A stretch of DNA of 64,000 bases from Gemmobacter denitrificans (GTDB lineage: Bacteria > Pseudomonadota > Alphaproteobacteria > Rhodobacterales > Rhodobacteraceae). The position numbers were made by a program, and so were the translations under genes. This document shows, piece after piece, positions 1 through 8,733 of the stretch (position 1 is its first letter; each line of letters starts with the position of its first letter). Under the pieces are notes generated by a model, which ran no database searches, was not told where the DNA came from, and worked only from the letters and a program-made list of their open reading frames with translations. The stretch lies in the NCBI RefSeq assembly GCF_036964905.1, contig NZ_JBALHR010000009.1:98593-162592 (forward strand), given 5' to 3'.

Positions 1-2
1 CC

Positions 3-122
3 GATCAGGCCTTTCATGTGATCTGGCCGCGCGATGCCGCGCTCACCCGTCCCGCCATGGCGGTGCGCGACTGGTTGCTGGCACAGCGGGACAGTTCGGC
101 GATGGGCTTAGGTTCACCCTAA
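3..122 (+). CDS. LysR-family transcriptional regulator, C-terminal fragment
   Basis: This is the last 39 codons of a gene that begins before the window. The peptide ends with FHVIWPRDAALTRPAMAVRDWLL and a short tail, which resembles the end of the effector-binding domain of GcvA-like LysR regulators (a Y/W-P-R motif, then a helix with RDWL). The oxygenase operon starts about 95 bp downstream on the same strand, so this may be its regulator. Too little is present to say more. Confidence 0.55.
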   Translation, partial: DQAFHVIWPRDAALTRPAMAVRDWLLAQRDSSAMGLGSP

Positions 123-217
123 CCCAAAGCTCGCAAATGCGTCCTTTCAGACTGATCTTTGCCATGCCACCCTTGTGGCAGACCGTCCATTGCGGCGGGA
201 AACTGCACGAGGCCCCG

Positions 218-1351
218 ATGAACCACCCCGCCCCGCTGACCCCGGCTGCCGAGCTTCATGCCAATGTCGCCACGCCCTTTGACCGGGCCTTCGCCATGCC
301 GAAATCGGTCTATACGTCCGAGGAATTTCTGGCGCACGAACAGCGGCATGTCTTTGCGCAGGATTGGGTCTGCGCAGGCCGGGCCGAGGCGCTGCCCGAT
401 CCGGGCGATTATCTGACCATGGAGATCGCGGGCGAACCGGTGATCGTGTTGCGCGACCGCGATGGCGAACTGCGCGCAATGTCGAATGTCTGCCGCCACC
501 GCATGTCCACCCTGTTGCAGGGGCGCGGGTCGGTCCGCGCCATCACCTGCCCCTATCACGCCTGGACCTATAACCTTGATGGCTCCTTGCGCGGGGCTCC
601 GGCCATGACGCTGAACGGCAGCTTCTGCAAAGAAGCCCTGGCCCTGCCGCAAATCCGCTGCGCGGTCTGGCAGGGCTGGATCCTGGTTTCGCTGAACCCT
701 GATGCCCCAGCCCCCGATGTGGCATTGGCCGAGGTCACCGCGCTGATTGCGCCGTTTGACATGACGCGCTACCGCGAAACCTGGCGCGAAACCTTTCGCT
801 GGGCGACGAACTGGAAGGTTCTGGCCGAGAATTTCATGGAAAGTTACCACCTGCCCATGTGCCATTCCGGCACGATCGGCGGCGCGTCCAAACTGGAAGA
901 GATGGTCTGCCCCGAAGGTGGCGCGGCCTTCAACTATCACTGGATCCTGAAGAATGACAGCGTGCCGCTGGCGCTGGCCCATCCGACCAACACCCTTCTG
1001 CAGGGCGATGACCGGCGCAAGACATGGCTGCTGGCGATCTACCCTTCGCTGCTTATCACCGTGACCCCGGGCTATTTCTGGTATCTGTCGCTGACCCCCG
1101 ACGGGCCGGGCCATGTGAATGTGCTTTATGGCGGCGGCATGTCCCAAGACTGGCTGGCCGATCCGCAGGCCGAAACGCATCTGGCCGCCGTGCGCGCCCT
1201 GCTGGCAGAGGTGAATGCCGAAGACAAGGGCTGCACCGAAAAGGTGTATCGGGGCCTGTGTTCGGGCATGGCGCAGCCCGGGCCGCTGAGCCATCTGGAA
1301 CGGCCGAATTACGAATTCGCCCAATATCTTGCCCGCCGTATCCCGGCATGA
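218..1351 (+). CDS. Rieske [2Fe-2S] non-heme iron oxygenase, alpha subunit
   Basis: This is the catalytic subunit of a Rieske-type oxygenase, about 377 residues, that would oxygenate or demethylate an aromatic or N-containing substrate. The Rieske cluster ligands are visible as C92-x-H94 and C111-x2-H114. The C-terminal catalytic domain carries the ENFMESYHLPMCH stretch expected to supply the two His ligands of the mononuclear iron. I chose the ATG at 218 because the first 27 codons of the longer frame (from 137) look unlike the family. The gene overlaps or abuts the next one through ATGA at 1348. No dedicated ferredoxin or reductase is adjacent unless the following flavoprotein serves. The substrate cannot be read from sequence. 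Confidence 0.85.
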   Translation: MNHPAPLTPAAELHANVATPFDRAFAMPKSVYTSEEFLAHEQRHVFAQDWVCAGRAEALPDPGDYLTMEIAGEPVIVLRDRDGELRAMSNVCRHRMSTLLQGRGSVRAITCPYHAWTYNLDGSLRGAPAMTLNGSFCKEALALPQIRCAVWQGWILVSLNPDAPAPDVALAEVTALIAPFDMTRYRETWRETFRWATNWKVLAENFMESYHLPMCHSGTIGGASKLEEMVCPEGGAAFNYHWILKNDSVPLALAHPTNTLLQGDDRRKTWLLAIYPSLLITVTPGYFWYLSLTPDGPGHVNVLYGGGMSQDWLADPQAETHLAAVRALLAEVNAEDKGCTEKVYRGLCSGMAQPGPLSHLERPNYEFAQYLARRIPA

Positions 1352-1362
1352 CGGAGAGTATG

Positions 1363-2619
1363 ATGACCGAACAGACCAACGTGGTTGTGGTGGGCGCAGG
1401 CCAGGCCGGTATCGCCATGAGCGAACATCTCACCCGGGCGGGCGTGCCGCATCTGGTGTTGGAACGCGACCGTATCGCCGAACGCTGGCGGTCCTGCCGG
1501 TGGGACAGCCTGGTGATGAACGGCCCCGCCTGGCACGACCGTTTTCCCGGCCAACTCTTCACGGGCGACCCCGAGTCCTTTCCGGGCAAGGAGGCCGTGG
1601 CCGATTATCTGGTGGATTATGCCGCCGGGTTTGATGCGCCCATCCGCTGCGGGGTGACAGTGCATCGGGTGGCGCGCCGCGACGCCGCAGCCGGGTTTGT
1701 GGTGGAAACCTCGGCTGGCCCGATTGTGGCGGACTATGTGGTGGCGGCAACCGGGGCCTTTCAGACCCCGCTCATCCCACCTCTGGTGCCCGAAACCGCC
1801 GGGCTGATGCAACTGCACTCCAACAGCTATCGCAACCCGGCGCAACTGCCGCCGGGCGGGGTGCTGGTGGTGGGTGCCGGGTCTTCCGGCGCGCAGATTG
1901 CCGAGGAATTGCTGGAATCAGGTCGGCAGGTCTGGCTGTCGGTCGGGCCGCATGACCGCCCGCCACGCCGCTACCGGGGCCGCGATTTCGTCTGGTGGCT
2001 CGGGGTGCTGAACCTGTGGGATGCCGATGCGCCCAAAGGCGCCGAACATACGACCATCGCGGTCAGCGGCGCGCATGGCGGGCGGACGGTGGATTTTCGC
2101 GATCTGGCGGCGCGCGGCATGGTGCTGCTGGGCCGGGCCGAAAGCTGTGACCGGGGGGTGATGCACTTTGCCCCTGATCTGCGGCGCAATGTGGAACGCG
2201 GCGATGCCAATCTGCTGGCGCTTCTGGACGAGGCCGATGCCTGGGCCGCCCGCAATGGCCTTGACCTGCCCCCCGACCCCGAAGCCCGCAAGATCGGCCC
2301 AGATCCGGCGTGCATGGTGACCCCGATTGCCACGCTCGATCTGGCGGCGGCGGGGATCACCACCATCCTTTGGGCGACGGGCTTCACCAGCGATTACCGC
2401 TGGCTGCCACCGGGCGCGCTGGATGCGCAGGGCAGACCGCACCACCAGCGCGGTGTTGCGGCAGAGCCGGGCATCTACTTCCTGGGTCTGCCCTATCAGT
2501 CGCGGCGCGGATCGGCCTTTATCTGGGGCGTCTGGCATGATGCGAAATTCGTGGCCGATCATATCCTGAAACAACGCAGTTATCTGGCCTATCCCGGCCC
2601 CGCCCGCGCGGCAGAATAA
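1363..2619 (+). CDS. flavin-containing monooxygenase-like FAD/NAD(P)-dependent oxidoreductase
   Basis: This FAD- and NAD(P)H-binding oxidoreductase of the CzcO/FMO type has about 418 residues. A first dinucleotide motif G11-A-G13-Q-A-G16 binds FAD. A second Rossmann motif (VVGAGSSGAQIAEELL) lies near residue 170, and an ATGF-type motif (LWATGF) sits near the C-terminus. In-frame ATGs occur at 1348, 1360 and 1363. I favour 1363 because GGAG at 1353-1356 is correctly spaced for it. The gene is co-directional with the Rieske gene, and translation is probably coupled. Together with RidA-like, DUF1028 and FAA-hydrolase genes it suggests a small catabolic pathway for a nitrogenous or aromatic compound, but that role is inferred. 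Confidence 0.82.
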   Translation: MTEQTNVVVVGAGQAGIAMSEHLTRAGVPHLVLERDRIAERWRSCRWDSLVMNGPAWHDRFPGQLFTGDPESFPGKEAVADYLVDYAAGFDAPIRCGVTVHRVARRDAAAGFVVETSAGPIVADYVVAATGAFQTPLIPPLVPETAGLMQLHSNSYRNPAQLPPGGVLVVGAGSSGAQIAEELLESGRQVWLSVGPHDRPPRRYRGRDFVWWLGVLNLWDADAPKGAEHTTIAVSGAHGGRTVDFRDLAARGMVLLGRAESCDRGVMHFAPDLRRNVERGDANLLALLDEADAWAARNGLDLPPDPEARKIGPDPACMVTPIATLDLAAAGITTILWATGFTSDYRWLPPGALDAQGRPHHQRGVAAEPGIYFLGLPYQSRRGSAFIWGVWHDAKFVADHILKQRSYLAYPGPARAAE

Positions 2620-2628
2620 GAGGACCCC

Positions 2629-3045
2629 ATGGAACACAAGCGCTATCGCACCTTCAACACCCGTGACACCTATCCCGAACAGCGGCTGGACAATGATCTG
2701 TGTCAGGCGGTGGCCACGCGCGGCGGCACGACGCTGTGGATGCGCGGCCAATGCCCGCAGGATCTGGATACAGCCGAAAACATCCAGAGCAGCGACCCGG
2801 TCGCCCAGACGCACAAGGTGATGCAGAACATCCGCCAACTGGTCGAAGAGGCGGGCGGCAAGATGGAGCATGTGGTGAAGCTGGTGGTGTATCTGACCGA
2901 TGTGCGCCACCGCGAAGCGGTCTATCGGACGATGGGCGAATATATCAAGGGCGTGCATCCGGTCTGCACCGGGCTGACCGTGGTGGCACTGGCGCGGCCC
3001 GAATGGCTGGTGGAAATCGACGCCACTGCCGTCATCCCGGATTGA
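2629..3045 (+). CDS. RidA/YjgF/TdcF-family protein lacking the catalytic arginine
   Basis: This is a 138-residue member of the YjgF/YER057c/UK114 family; classical RidA members hydrolyse reactive enamines and imines. The fold markers (GKMEHVVKLVVYLTD and the terminal VEIDATAV strand) are clear. The conserved Arg of true RidA (Arg105 in E. coli, in a P-A-R-S context) aligns here with Cys in a P-V-C-T context. This is therefore probably one of the divergent Rid subfamilies often found in catabolic operons, and not a housekeeping imine deaminase. It starts 9 bp after the flavoprotein gene, with AAGAGG upstream of the ATG. Confidence 0.85.
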   Translation: MEHKRYRTFNTRDTYPEQRLDNDLCQAVATRGGTTLWMRGQCPQDLDTAENIQSSDPVAQTHKVMQNIRQLVEEAGGKMEHVVKLVVYLTDVRHREAVYRTMGEYIKGVHPVCTGLTVVALARPEWLVEIDATAVIPD

Positions 3046-3117
3046 TCCTGTGGCAGGCGGCACCGGGCGCGGGCCCGAACGGATTGCAGGGCCGATCCAC
3101 CCCATGATGCTCCAAAG

Positions 3118-3175
3118 CCCCTTTATCTTGGCGAAAATATGCTCGGGTGTCCGGGGGCTGACAGCCCCCGGCGGC
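3118..3175. repeat. Rhodobacterales-style intergenic repeat with 9-bp hairpin
   Basis: Between the RidA-like and DUF1028 genes lies a CCCCTTTATCTTGGCGAAAA-type segment. It is followed by a perfect inverted repeat, CCGGGGGCT (3151-3159) and AGCCCCCGG (3163-3171), with a 3-nt loop. I recall similar sequence (an AT-rich gcgaaaatat block plus a G/C-rich hairpin) as a common intergenic element in Rhodobacteraceae. I see only one copy here. It may act as an mRNA processing or stability element inside the operon. Confidence 0.5.
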
Positions 3176-3192
3176 TTCAGAAAGCGCAACAC

Positions 3193-3867
3193 ATGACCTT
3201 TTCGCTTGTGGCGCGCTGCGCCCGCACCGGGCAGTTCGGCATGGTGATTTCCTCGTCCTCTCCGGCGGTGGCGGCGCGCTGTGCGCATGTGCGTGCCGGG
3301 GTGGGGGTGGTGGCCAGCCAGAATGTCACCGATCCCGCACTTGGCCCGCTGGTGCTGGACCGGATGGCCGAAGGGCTGGCCGCGCGCGATGCTGTCGCGG
3401 CGGTTCTGGCCGGGCGGGCGCATGTCGCCTATCGGCAGATATTGGCGGTGGATGCGGCAGGGGGTGTTGCCCTGCATTCCGGCGCACAGGTGCTGGGGCT
3501 TTGGGCTGAGGCGCGTGGGCAGGGTTGCGCGGCGGGGGGCAATCTTCTGGGCGATACCGGGGTGCCCGCTGCGATGGTCGCGGCGTTTGAACGGGCCAGC
3601 GGCCATCTGGGCGATCGCCTGATGGCTGCGCTGCGGGCCGGGTTGCAGGCCGGGGGCGAGGCCGGTCCGGTGCATTCAGCCGGGTTGAAGATTGCTGACC
3701 GGCTGAGCTGGCCCCTGGCCGATCTGCGGATGGATTGGGTGGAAACCTGCCCGATCACGGCGCTGGAGGCGGCATGGGCTGTCTATCGTCCGCAGATGGC
3801 GGCCTATGTGCAGCGTGCCGAAGACCCGACAGCCGCCCCGTCCTATGGGGTGCCCGGAGATGAATGA
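3193..3867 (+). CDS. DUF1028 family protein (Ntn-hydrolase-like fold)
   Basis: This 224-residue protein begins MTFSLVARCARTGQFGMVISSSSPAVAARC, typical of DUF1028 proteins. The family is often encoded beside Rieske oxygenases, RidA-like proteins and amidases, and some members are described as having an N-terminal-nucleophile-hydrolase-like fold. Its reaction is unknown. The start at 3193 fits the family and excludes a segment derived from the upstream hairpin. The stop overlaps a possible ATG at 3864 of the next gene (ATGA). I infer a hydrolytic or accessory role in the same pathway as its neighbours. Confidence 0.8.
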   Translation: MTFSLVARCARTGQFGMVISSSSPAVAARCAHVRAGVGVVASQNVTDPALGPLVLDRMAEGLAARDAVAAVLAGRAHVAYRQILAVDAAGGVALHSGAQVLGLWAEARGQGCAAGGNLLGDTGVPAAMVAAFERASGHLGDRLMAALRAGLQAGGEAGPVHSAGLKIADRLSWPLADLRMDWVETCPITALEAAWAVYRPQMAAYVQRAEDPTAAPSYGVPGDE

Positions 3868-3959
3868 TCGCGCCACCCACGGCACGGATCGCGGTTGACG
3901 CGACTGGCCTGCGGTGGCCAGATGGCCTGCCGAAACCGCCCTGCCCGAAAGGTGTTCCG

Positions 3960-4643
3960 ATGGATCTGATCCTGCCCGCCCCGCCCCCCGTCACGCTGGC
4001 GATTGCCGGGCAATCGGCGCGGTTTCCGGTGCGGCGGGTCTATTGCGTGGGGCGCAACTATGCCGAACATGCGCGCGAAATGGGCCATGACCCGGATCGC
4101 GAACCGCCCTTCTTCTTTCTGAAACCCGCCGATGCGCTACGGGGCGACGGGGTTTTTCCCTTTCCCCCGGCATCCGGCGATGTGCATCACGAAGTGGAAC
4201 TGGCGGTTCTGCTGGGGCGCGGGGGCTGCGATTTGGCCCCTGCGGCTGCGTCAAACTGCGTTCTGGCGGCGGCGGTCGCGCTGGACATGACACGGCGCGA
4301 TCTGCAGGCGGCGGCAAAGAAGGCAGGCCGCCCGTGGGAGGCTGGCAAGGCCTTTGATCATTCCGCCCCCATAGGCCCGGCCCGGCTGGTCGCCGATCTG
4401 CCCGATCTGGCGCAGGCGGGTATCCGGCTGGCCGTCAACGGAGAAACCCGGCAGGCGGCCCGTCTGGCTGACATGATCTGGTCGGTCTCTGACATCATCG
4501 CGCATCTGTCGGGCCTGTTCACCCTGCATCCGGGCGATGTCATCCTGACCGGCACGCCAGCGGGCGTAGGGCCGGTCGCGCGTGGCGACCGGCTGGAGGC
4601 GCGGATTGACGGGCTGCCGCCGCTGGATGTGACGGTGATCTGA
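3960..4643 (+). CDS. fumarylacetoacetate hydrolase family protein (fumarylpyruvate hydrolase-like)
   Basis: This FAH-superfamily hydrolase of about 227 residues matches the short acylpyruvase/fumarylpyruvate hydrolase class. Typical motifs are the N-terminal VYCVGRNYAEHAREMG, the metal-binding region around DVHHEVELAVLLG (E-x-E), and GDVILTGTPAGVGPV near the C-terminus. Such enzymes cleave C-C bonds in 2,4-diketo acids at the end of aromatic catabolism. The start at 3960 has GAAAGG upstream and gives a family-like length. An alternative start at 3864 would overlap the DUF1028 stop. It closes the five-gene plus-strand operon. Confidence 0.82.
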   Translation: MDLILPAPPPVTLAIAGQSARFPVRRVYCVGRNYAEHAREMGHDPDREPPFFFLKPADALRGDGVFPFPPASGDVHHEVELAVLLGRGGCDLAPAAASNCVLAAAVALDMTRRDLQAAAKKAGRPWEAGKAFDHSAPIGPARLVADLPDLAQAGIRLAVNGETRQAARLADMIWSVSDIIAHLSGLFTLHPGDVILTGTPAGVGPVARGDRLEARIDGLPPLDVTVI

Positions 4644-4653
4644 CCCAGACGGA

Positions 4654-5919
4654 TCAGGACCGGCGCAAAAGCTCCAGCAGGTCCCGGTCGGGATAGCCGT
4701 CGGCGGGCAACCCGCGCGAGGTCTGGAAGGCCTTGATCGCGGCATAGGTCTTGGGCCCGACATTGCCATCCGCCCCGCCGGTATCAAAGCCAAGCGCGGT
4801 CAGGCGTTCCTGCACCTCCATCCGCTCGGCCAGCCGCAGCGTAGTATCGCCCGCAGGCCAAGGGGTCCGCAGCGGCCCGTCACCTTTCAGACGGTCGGAC
4901 AGATGCCCCACGCCCACCACATAGGCATCGGCCTGATTATAGCGTTCGATCGCGTGGAAATTGCGATAGATCAGGAAGGCCGCGCCCTTCACCCCCGCAG
5001 GCAGGAACAGGGCGGCCTGTCCATCCGGCACGGCCCCGCCCGCCGCACGGGTGATGCCCATCGCCCGCCAGTCGGCGCCGGACCGTTTCGCGCTCTTGCC
5101 CGACGTGGCGGCGGTGAAACCGGGCGGCAGCGTCACTTCCACCCCCCAGGGCTGGCCGCGCTGCCAGCCCGATTTCGCCAGATAGGCGGCGGTCGAGGCC
5201 AGCGCATCGGTCGGATCATCCGACCAGATGTCGCGCCGCCCGTCGCCGGTGAAATCCACCGCGAAGGCCAGGTAAGAGGTCGGGATGAACTGGGTATGGC
5301 CCATCGCGCCTGCCCAGCTGCCGATCATGTGGCGGGCATCGGTATCACCAGCCTGCAGGATCTTCAGCGCCCCGATCAGCTGCTGGCGAAAGAAATCGGC
5401 CCGTCGCCCGTCATAGGACAGGGTGGCCAGCGCCTCGATCAGCGGCAGGTCGCCGCGCTTTTCGCCATAGCTCGATTCCATGCCCCAGACGGCGACGACC
5501 ACTTCCTTGTCCACACCATAGGTGGCCTCGATCTGGTTCAGCACTGCCGCGTGGCGTGCCAGCATCGCCCGGCCATTGGCCACGCGCTTGTCCGATGCGG
5601 CAGTTTCCAGATATTCCCACAGCGATTTGGTGAATTCGGCCTGATTGTTCGACCGGCGGATCACCTCGGGGTTATAGGTCACCTCGGCAAAGGCCGCATC
5701 AAAGGTGGCGGGGCCGATGCCCGAGGCCAGTGCCTGCGGGCGGAAGCCCTGAATCCAGGCATTCAGACCGGCCACCTTGGCCGGATCGGGGTTCTGGTCG
5801 CGGCCATATTTGATCACGGTTGGCGTGTGTCCTGATTGCGAGACGGCGCCGCCGCCACCGACACAGGCCGACAGGGCCAAGGTCAGGGCGATGGTGGCGA
5901 TTTTTGCGGAAATGCGCAT
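4654..5919 (-). CDS. lytic murein transglycosylase (MltB-like) with peptidoglycan-binding domain
   Basis: This 421-residue lipoprotein would cleave the beta-1,4 MurNAc-GlcNAc bond of peptidoglycan to leave 1,6-anhydromuropeptides. The signal peptide ends in a lipobox (LSAC, Cys19). The SLT domain spans roughly 45-340, with the expected catalytic Glu in VWGMESSYG (about residue 148) and the MGHTQFIPTSY motif. A C-terminal peptidoglycan-binding domain (about 360-418) contains the usual GPKTYAAIKAFQ repeat. It is transcribed on the minus strand downstream of rnr, with a gap of about 100 bp. Its end faces the FAH gene in a convergent arrangement. Confidence 0.92.
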   Translation of the reverse strand: MRISAKIATIALTLALSACVGGGGAVSQSGHTPTVIKYGRDQNPDPAKVAGLNAWIQGFRPQALASGIGPATFDAAFAEVTYNPEVIRRSNNQAEFTKSLWEYLETAASDKRVANGRAMLARHAAVLNQIEATYGVDKEVVVAVWGMESSYGEKRGDLPLIEALATLSYDGRRADFFRQQLIGALKILQAGDTDARHMIGSWAGAMGHTQFIPTSYLAFAVDFTGDGRRDIWSDDPTDALASTAAYLAKSGWQRGQPWGVEVTLPPGFTAATSGKSAKRSGADWRAMGITRAAGGAVPDGQAALFLPAGVKGAAFLIYRNFHAIERYNQADAYVVGVGHLSDRLKGDGPLRTPWPAGDTTLRLAERMEVQERLTALGFDTGGADGNVGPKTYAAIKAFQTSRGLPADGYPDRDLLELLRRS

Positions 5920-6016
5920 TGCGGCCCCTTTCGTGTGTTATTGAAACTGCTCTGCGCAACAATCTAGCCCGAAGCCGGGGCTGGCGGAAGCCCCGGACCG
6001 ATGGGCAGGTGGCGGA

Positions 6017-8260
6017 TCACCGCCGTTTGCGGATCACCCGGCGCTTGGCTTCCTTGGCGGCGAACTGGCCCGGTTTGCGCGGCTTGTAGCTGCCTTGGCG
6101 CGGCTTGGGGCTGCGTGGCGCGCTGCCCTCGATCTCCAGCAATTCCAGCGTCAGGCCGCCGGTGACCGGGATCGCCTCGGCCAGCCGCACGGTGACCCGC
6201 TGGCCGATGCCGATCACCATGCCGGTATCGGCGCCCGTCAGGCTCTGGCTGTCGGCATCATAATGGAAAAACTCGCGCCCGATGTCGCGGATCGGCACCA
6301 GACCATCAGCCCCGGTTTCATCCAGCTTCACGAACAGCCCGAATTTCTGCACCCCGGAAATGCGGCCGCCAAAGGTCATGCCCACGCGGTCTGACAGATA
6401 GGCCGCCAGATAGCGGTCGATCGTGTCGCGTTCGGCGGCCATGGACCGGCGTTCGGCATCCGAAATCAGCTTGCCGGTTTCATCAAGGTTTTCCATGTCC
6501 TGCGGTGACAGGCCATCCTTGCCCCAGCCATGCGCGGCGATCAGCGCGCGATGCACGATCAGATCGGAATAGCGCCGGATGGGCGAGGTGAAATGGGCGT
6601 AATTGCGCAGCGCCAGACCGAAATGGCCAAAGTTCTGCGGCGCATAATAGGCCTGGGTCATGCTGCGCAGGGTGGTCAGATTCAGCAATTCGTCAAATTC
6701 GGTGCCCTGCGCCTGCGACAGCAGGCTGTTCAGGTGCCGCGTCTGCAAGACCTGCCCCTTGGCCAGCACAAAGCCCGAGGCTTCGGCCACTTCGCGCAGG
6801 GATTCCAGCTTTTCGGGGCTGGGTTCTTCATGCACCCGGAACAGCAGCGGGCGCTTCAGCCGGATCAGTTCCTCGGCTGCGGCGACATTGGCGAGGATCA
6901 TGAATTCCTCGATCAGCTTATGCGCATCGAACCGGTCGCGGAAGGCCACTGACAGAACCTTGCCGGCGTCATCCAGCACGATCTTGCGTTCGGGCAGTTC
7001 CAGATCCAGCGGCTGCCGCGCCGCACGGGCGATCTTGCAGGCCGCATAGGCCGCGTAAAGCGGGCGCAACACAGGATCGAGCAGCGGTTCGGTCACCGCA
7101 TCGGGGGCCCCGTCGATGGCCGCCTGCACCTGCGCGTAATGCAATGATGCACGCGACCGCATCAACCCGCGGGTAAAGCGGTGCGCGATCTTGTGGCCCT
7201 GCGCATCCAGTTGCATCCGCACGGCCATGCAGGGGCGATCCACCGCCTCGTGCAGCGAACACAGATCACCCGACAGGGTATCGGGCAGCATGGGCACCAC
7301 CCGGTCGGGGAAATAGGTGGAATTGCCACGCTTGCGGGCTTCGCGATCCAGCGCCGATCCGGGGGGCACATAATGCGCCACATCGGCAATCGCCACCCAG
7401 ACCACATGGCCGCCGGGGTTTTTCGGATCGTCATCCGCATGGGCATGCACAGCATCGTCGCGGTCGCGCGCATCGATCGGGTCGATGGTGACCAGCGGCA
7501 GATCGCGCAGGTCTTCACGCGCACCCAAGGTGACGGGCTGGGCTGCATCGGCCTCGGCCATCACCGCATCGGGGAACTGGTCAGGGATGCCATGCTGGTG
7601 AATGGCAATCAGGCTGACGGCGCGCGGCCCCGCCGGATCGCCCAGCCGCGCCACGATCCGGGCCGTGGGCAGGCCCATGCGTTTCGGCCCGGCCTGTTCG
7701 GCCTCGACCAATTCGCCATCCTGCGCATCCATCGTCAGATCGCGCGGCACGCGCCATTCCTTGTCGGCGCCCTTGTCGATGGGCACGATCCGCCCGCCTT
7801 CATGCGCCTGCCGGAAGATGCCCAGCACGCGGATGGCGTTCTGGCCCAGCTTGCGGATCACCCGCGCTTCATAGCCGTGATCTTCGCCTTCCACCCGTGC
7901 CAGCTTGGCCAGAATACGGTCGCCCTGTCCAAGTGCCGGATCGCCGCTGCGCGTCAGCACATGGATGCGCGGCGCATCATCGCCCTGCCATTCATGCGGG
8001 CGGGCAAACAGATCGCCCGCCGCATCGGGCGGCAGGATGACCAGGATCGACACCGGCGGCAGCACACCTGCCTTGCGGTAATGGCGTTTGCGCTTGGCCA
8101 CGCCGCCTTCGGCCTCAAGTTCCTTGAGCAGGCGCTTGAGTTCGACCCGGGCTACGCTGCCCTTGATGCCGAAGGCCTTGGCGATATCGCGCTTGGCGGT
8201 GGCGCCGGCATTGTCGGCGATCCATTGGCGAAGCTGGTCTTTCGAAGGTATCTGATCCAT
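6017..8260 (-). CDS. rnr: ribonuclease R
   Basis: This 747-residue 3'-5' exoribonuclease of the RNB family degrades structured RNA. An N-terminal winged-helix region (about 1-65) is followed by cold-shock/OB domains. The RNB catalytic core contains the acidic motif DPIDARDRDDAVHA. A C-terminal S1 domain (FGGRISGVQKFGLFVKL) is followed by a basic tail rich in Lys and Arg, as is usual for RNase R. The ATG at 8260 gives the canonical N-terminus. It lies just downstream of the GNAT/dapE pair but has its own gap. RNase R-type enzymes are among known partners in Ro60-related RNA decay in other bacteria (Ro60 itself pairs with PNPase); any link to the rsr locus 38 kb away is only a thought. Confidence 0.96.
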   Translation of the reverse strand: MDQIPSKDQLRQWIADNAGATAKRDIAKAFGIKGSVARVELKRLLKELEAEGGVAKRKRHYRKAGVLPPVSILVILPPDAAGDLFARPHEWQGDDAPRIHVLTRSGDPALGQGDRILAKLARVEGEDHGYEARVIRKLGQNAIRVLGIFRQAHEGGRIVPIDKGADKEWRVPRDLTMDAQDGELVEAEQAGPKRMGLPTARIVARLGDPAGPRAVSLIAIHQHGIPDQFPDAVMAEADAAQPVTLGAREDLRDLPLVTIDPIDARDRDDAVHAHADDDPKNPGGHVVWVAIADVAHYVPPGSALDREARKRGNSTYFPDRVVPMLPDTLSGDLCSLHEAVDRPCMAVRMQLDAQGHKIAHRFTRGLMRSRASLHYAQVQAAIDGAPDAVTEPLLDPVLRPLYAAYAACKIARAARQPLDLELPERKIVLDDAGKVLSVAFRDRFDAHKLIEEFMILANVAAAEELIRLKRPLLFRVHEEPSPEKLESLREVAEASGFVLAKGQVLQTRHLNSLLSQAQGTEFDELLNLTTLRSMTQAYYAPQNFGHFGLALRNYAHFTSPIRRYSDLIVHRALIAAHGWGKDGLSPQDMENLDETGKLISDAERRSMAAERDTIDRYLAAYLSDRVGMTFGGRISGVQKFGLFVKLDETGADGLVPIRDIGREFFHYDADSQSLTGADTGMVIGIGQRVTVRLAEAIPVTGGLTLELLEIEGSAPRSPKPRQGSYKPRKPGQFAAKEAKRRVIRKRR

Positions 8261-8310
8261 GGCCCCTGCCTACCATGGCCGGGCCAGCCCGTCAGCCGCA
8301 AATCGGGGGA

Positions 8311-8733
8311 TCAGAGCGGCAGCAGCATGTCGCGATGCGGGATGCCGGCATCGTCATATTCCGGGCCCTGTGCGGTAAAGCCCAGGCGTTCGTAAAACCC
8401 GAGCGCATGGGTCTGTGCCCCCAGTTTCACGCTGGTGATGCCGGGCTGGGTGCGAAAGTGTTCGACCGCCGCCCGGATCAGCGCCGCGCCCAAACCGGTG
8501 CCGCGCTGATCGGCCAGCACACAGACCCGGCCGATCTTTCCCGTGCTGCCATAGGTCAGCAGCCGGGCCGAGCCGACAGGGCGGCCCTCGACCGTGGCCA
8601 GCAGATGCGTGGCCTGCCCATCCAGATTGTCGATCTCGTCCGCTTCGGACACGCCCTGTTCTTCGATGAACACGGTGCGGCGCAGCGCGCGGCAAGCGGC
8701 GATGTCATCGGTAACGGCGATCACGGCTGTCAT
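8311..8733 (-). CDS. GNAT family N-acetyltransferase (ElaA-like)
   Basis: This 140-residue Gcn5-related acetyltransferase has the acetyl-CoA-binding signature in VCVLADQRGTGLGAALI (R/Q-x-x-G-x-G/A) and an ElaA-like N-terminus (ALRRTVFIEEQGVSEADEID). The acyl acceptor is unknown. Its start codon overlaps the dapE stop (ATGA at 8730-8733), so it is translationally coupled to dapE on the minus strand. Confidence 0.85.
   Translation of the reverse strand: MTAVIAVTDDIAACRALRRTVFIEEQGVSEADEIDNLDGQATHLLATVEGRPVGSARLLTYGSTGKIGRVCVLADQRGTGLGAALIRAAVEHFRTQPGITSVKLGAQTHALGFYERLGFTAQGPEYDDAGIPHRDMLLPL

Noticed and set aside
119..1324. Long open frame on the minus strand opposite the Rieske gene
   Set aside because: It is a compositional shadow in high-G+C DNA: Arg/Gln/His-rich, without motifs, and directly opposite a gene with clear Rieske ligands.
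1918..3675. Long minus-strand frame across the flavoprotein, RidA and DUF1028 genes
   Set aside because: It spans three well-supported genes and the intergenic hairpin, and its translation resembles no protein family.
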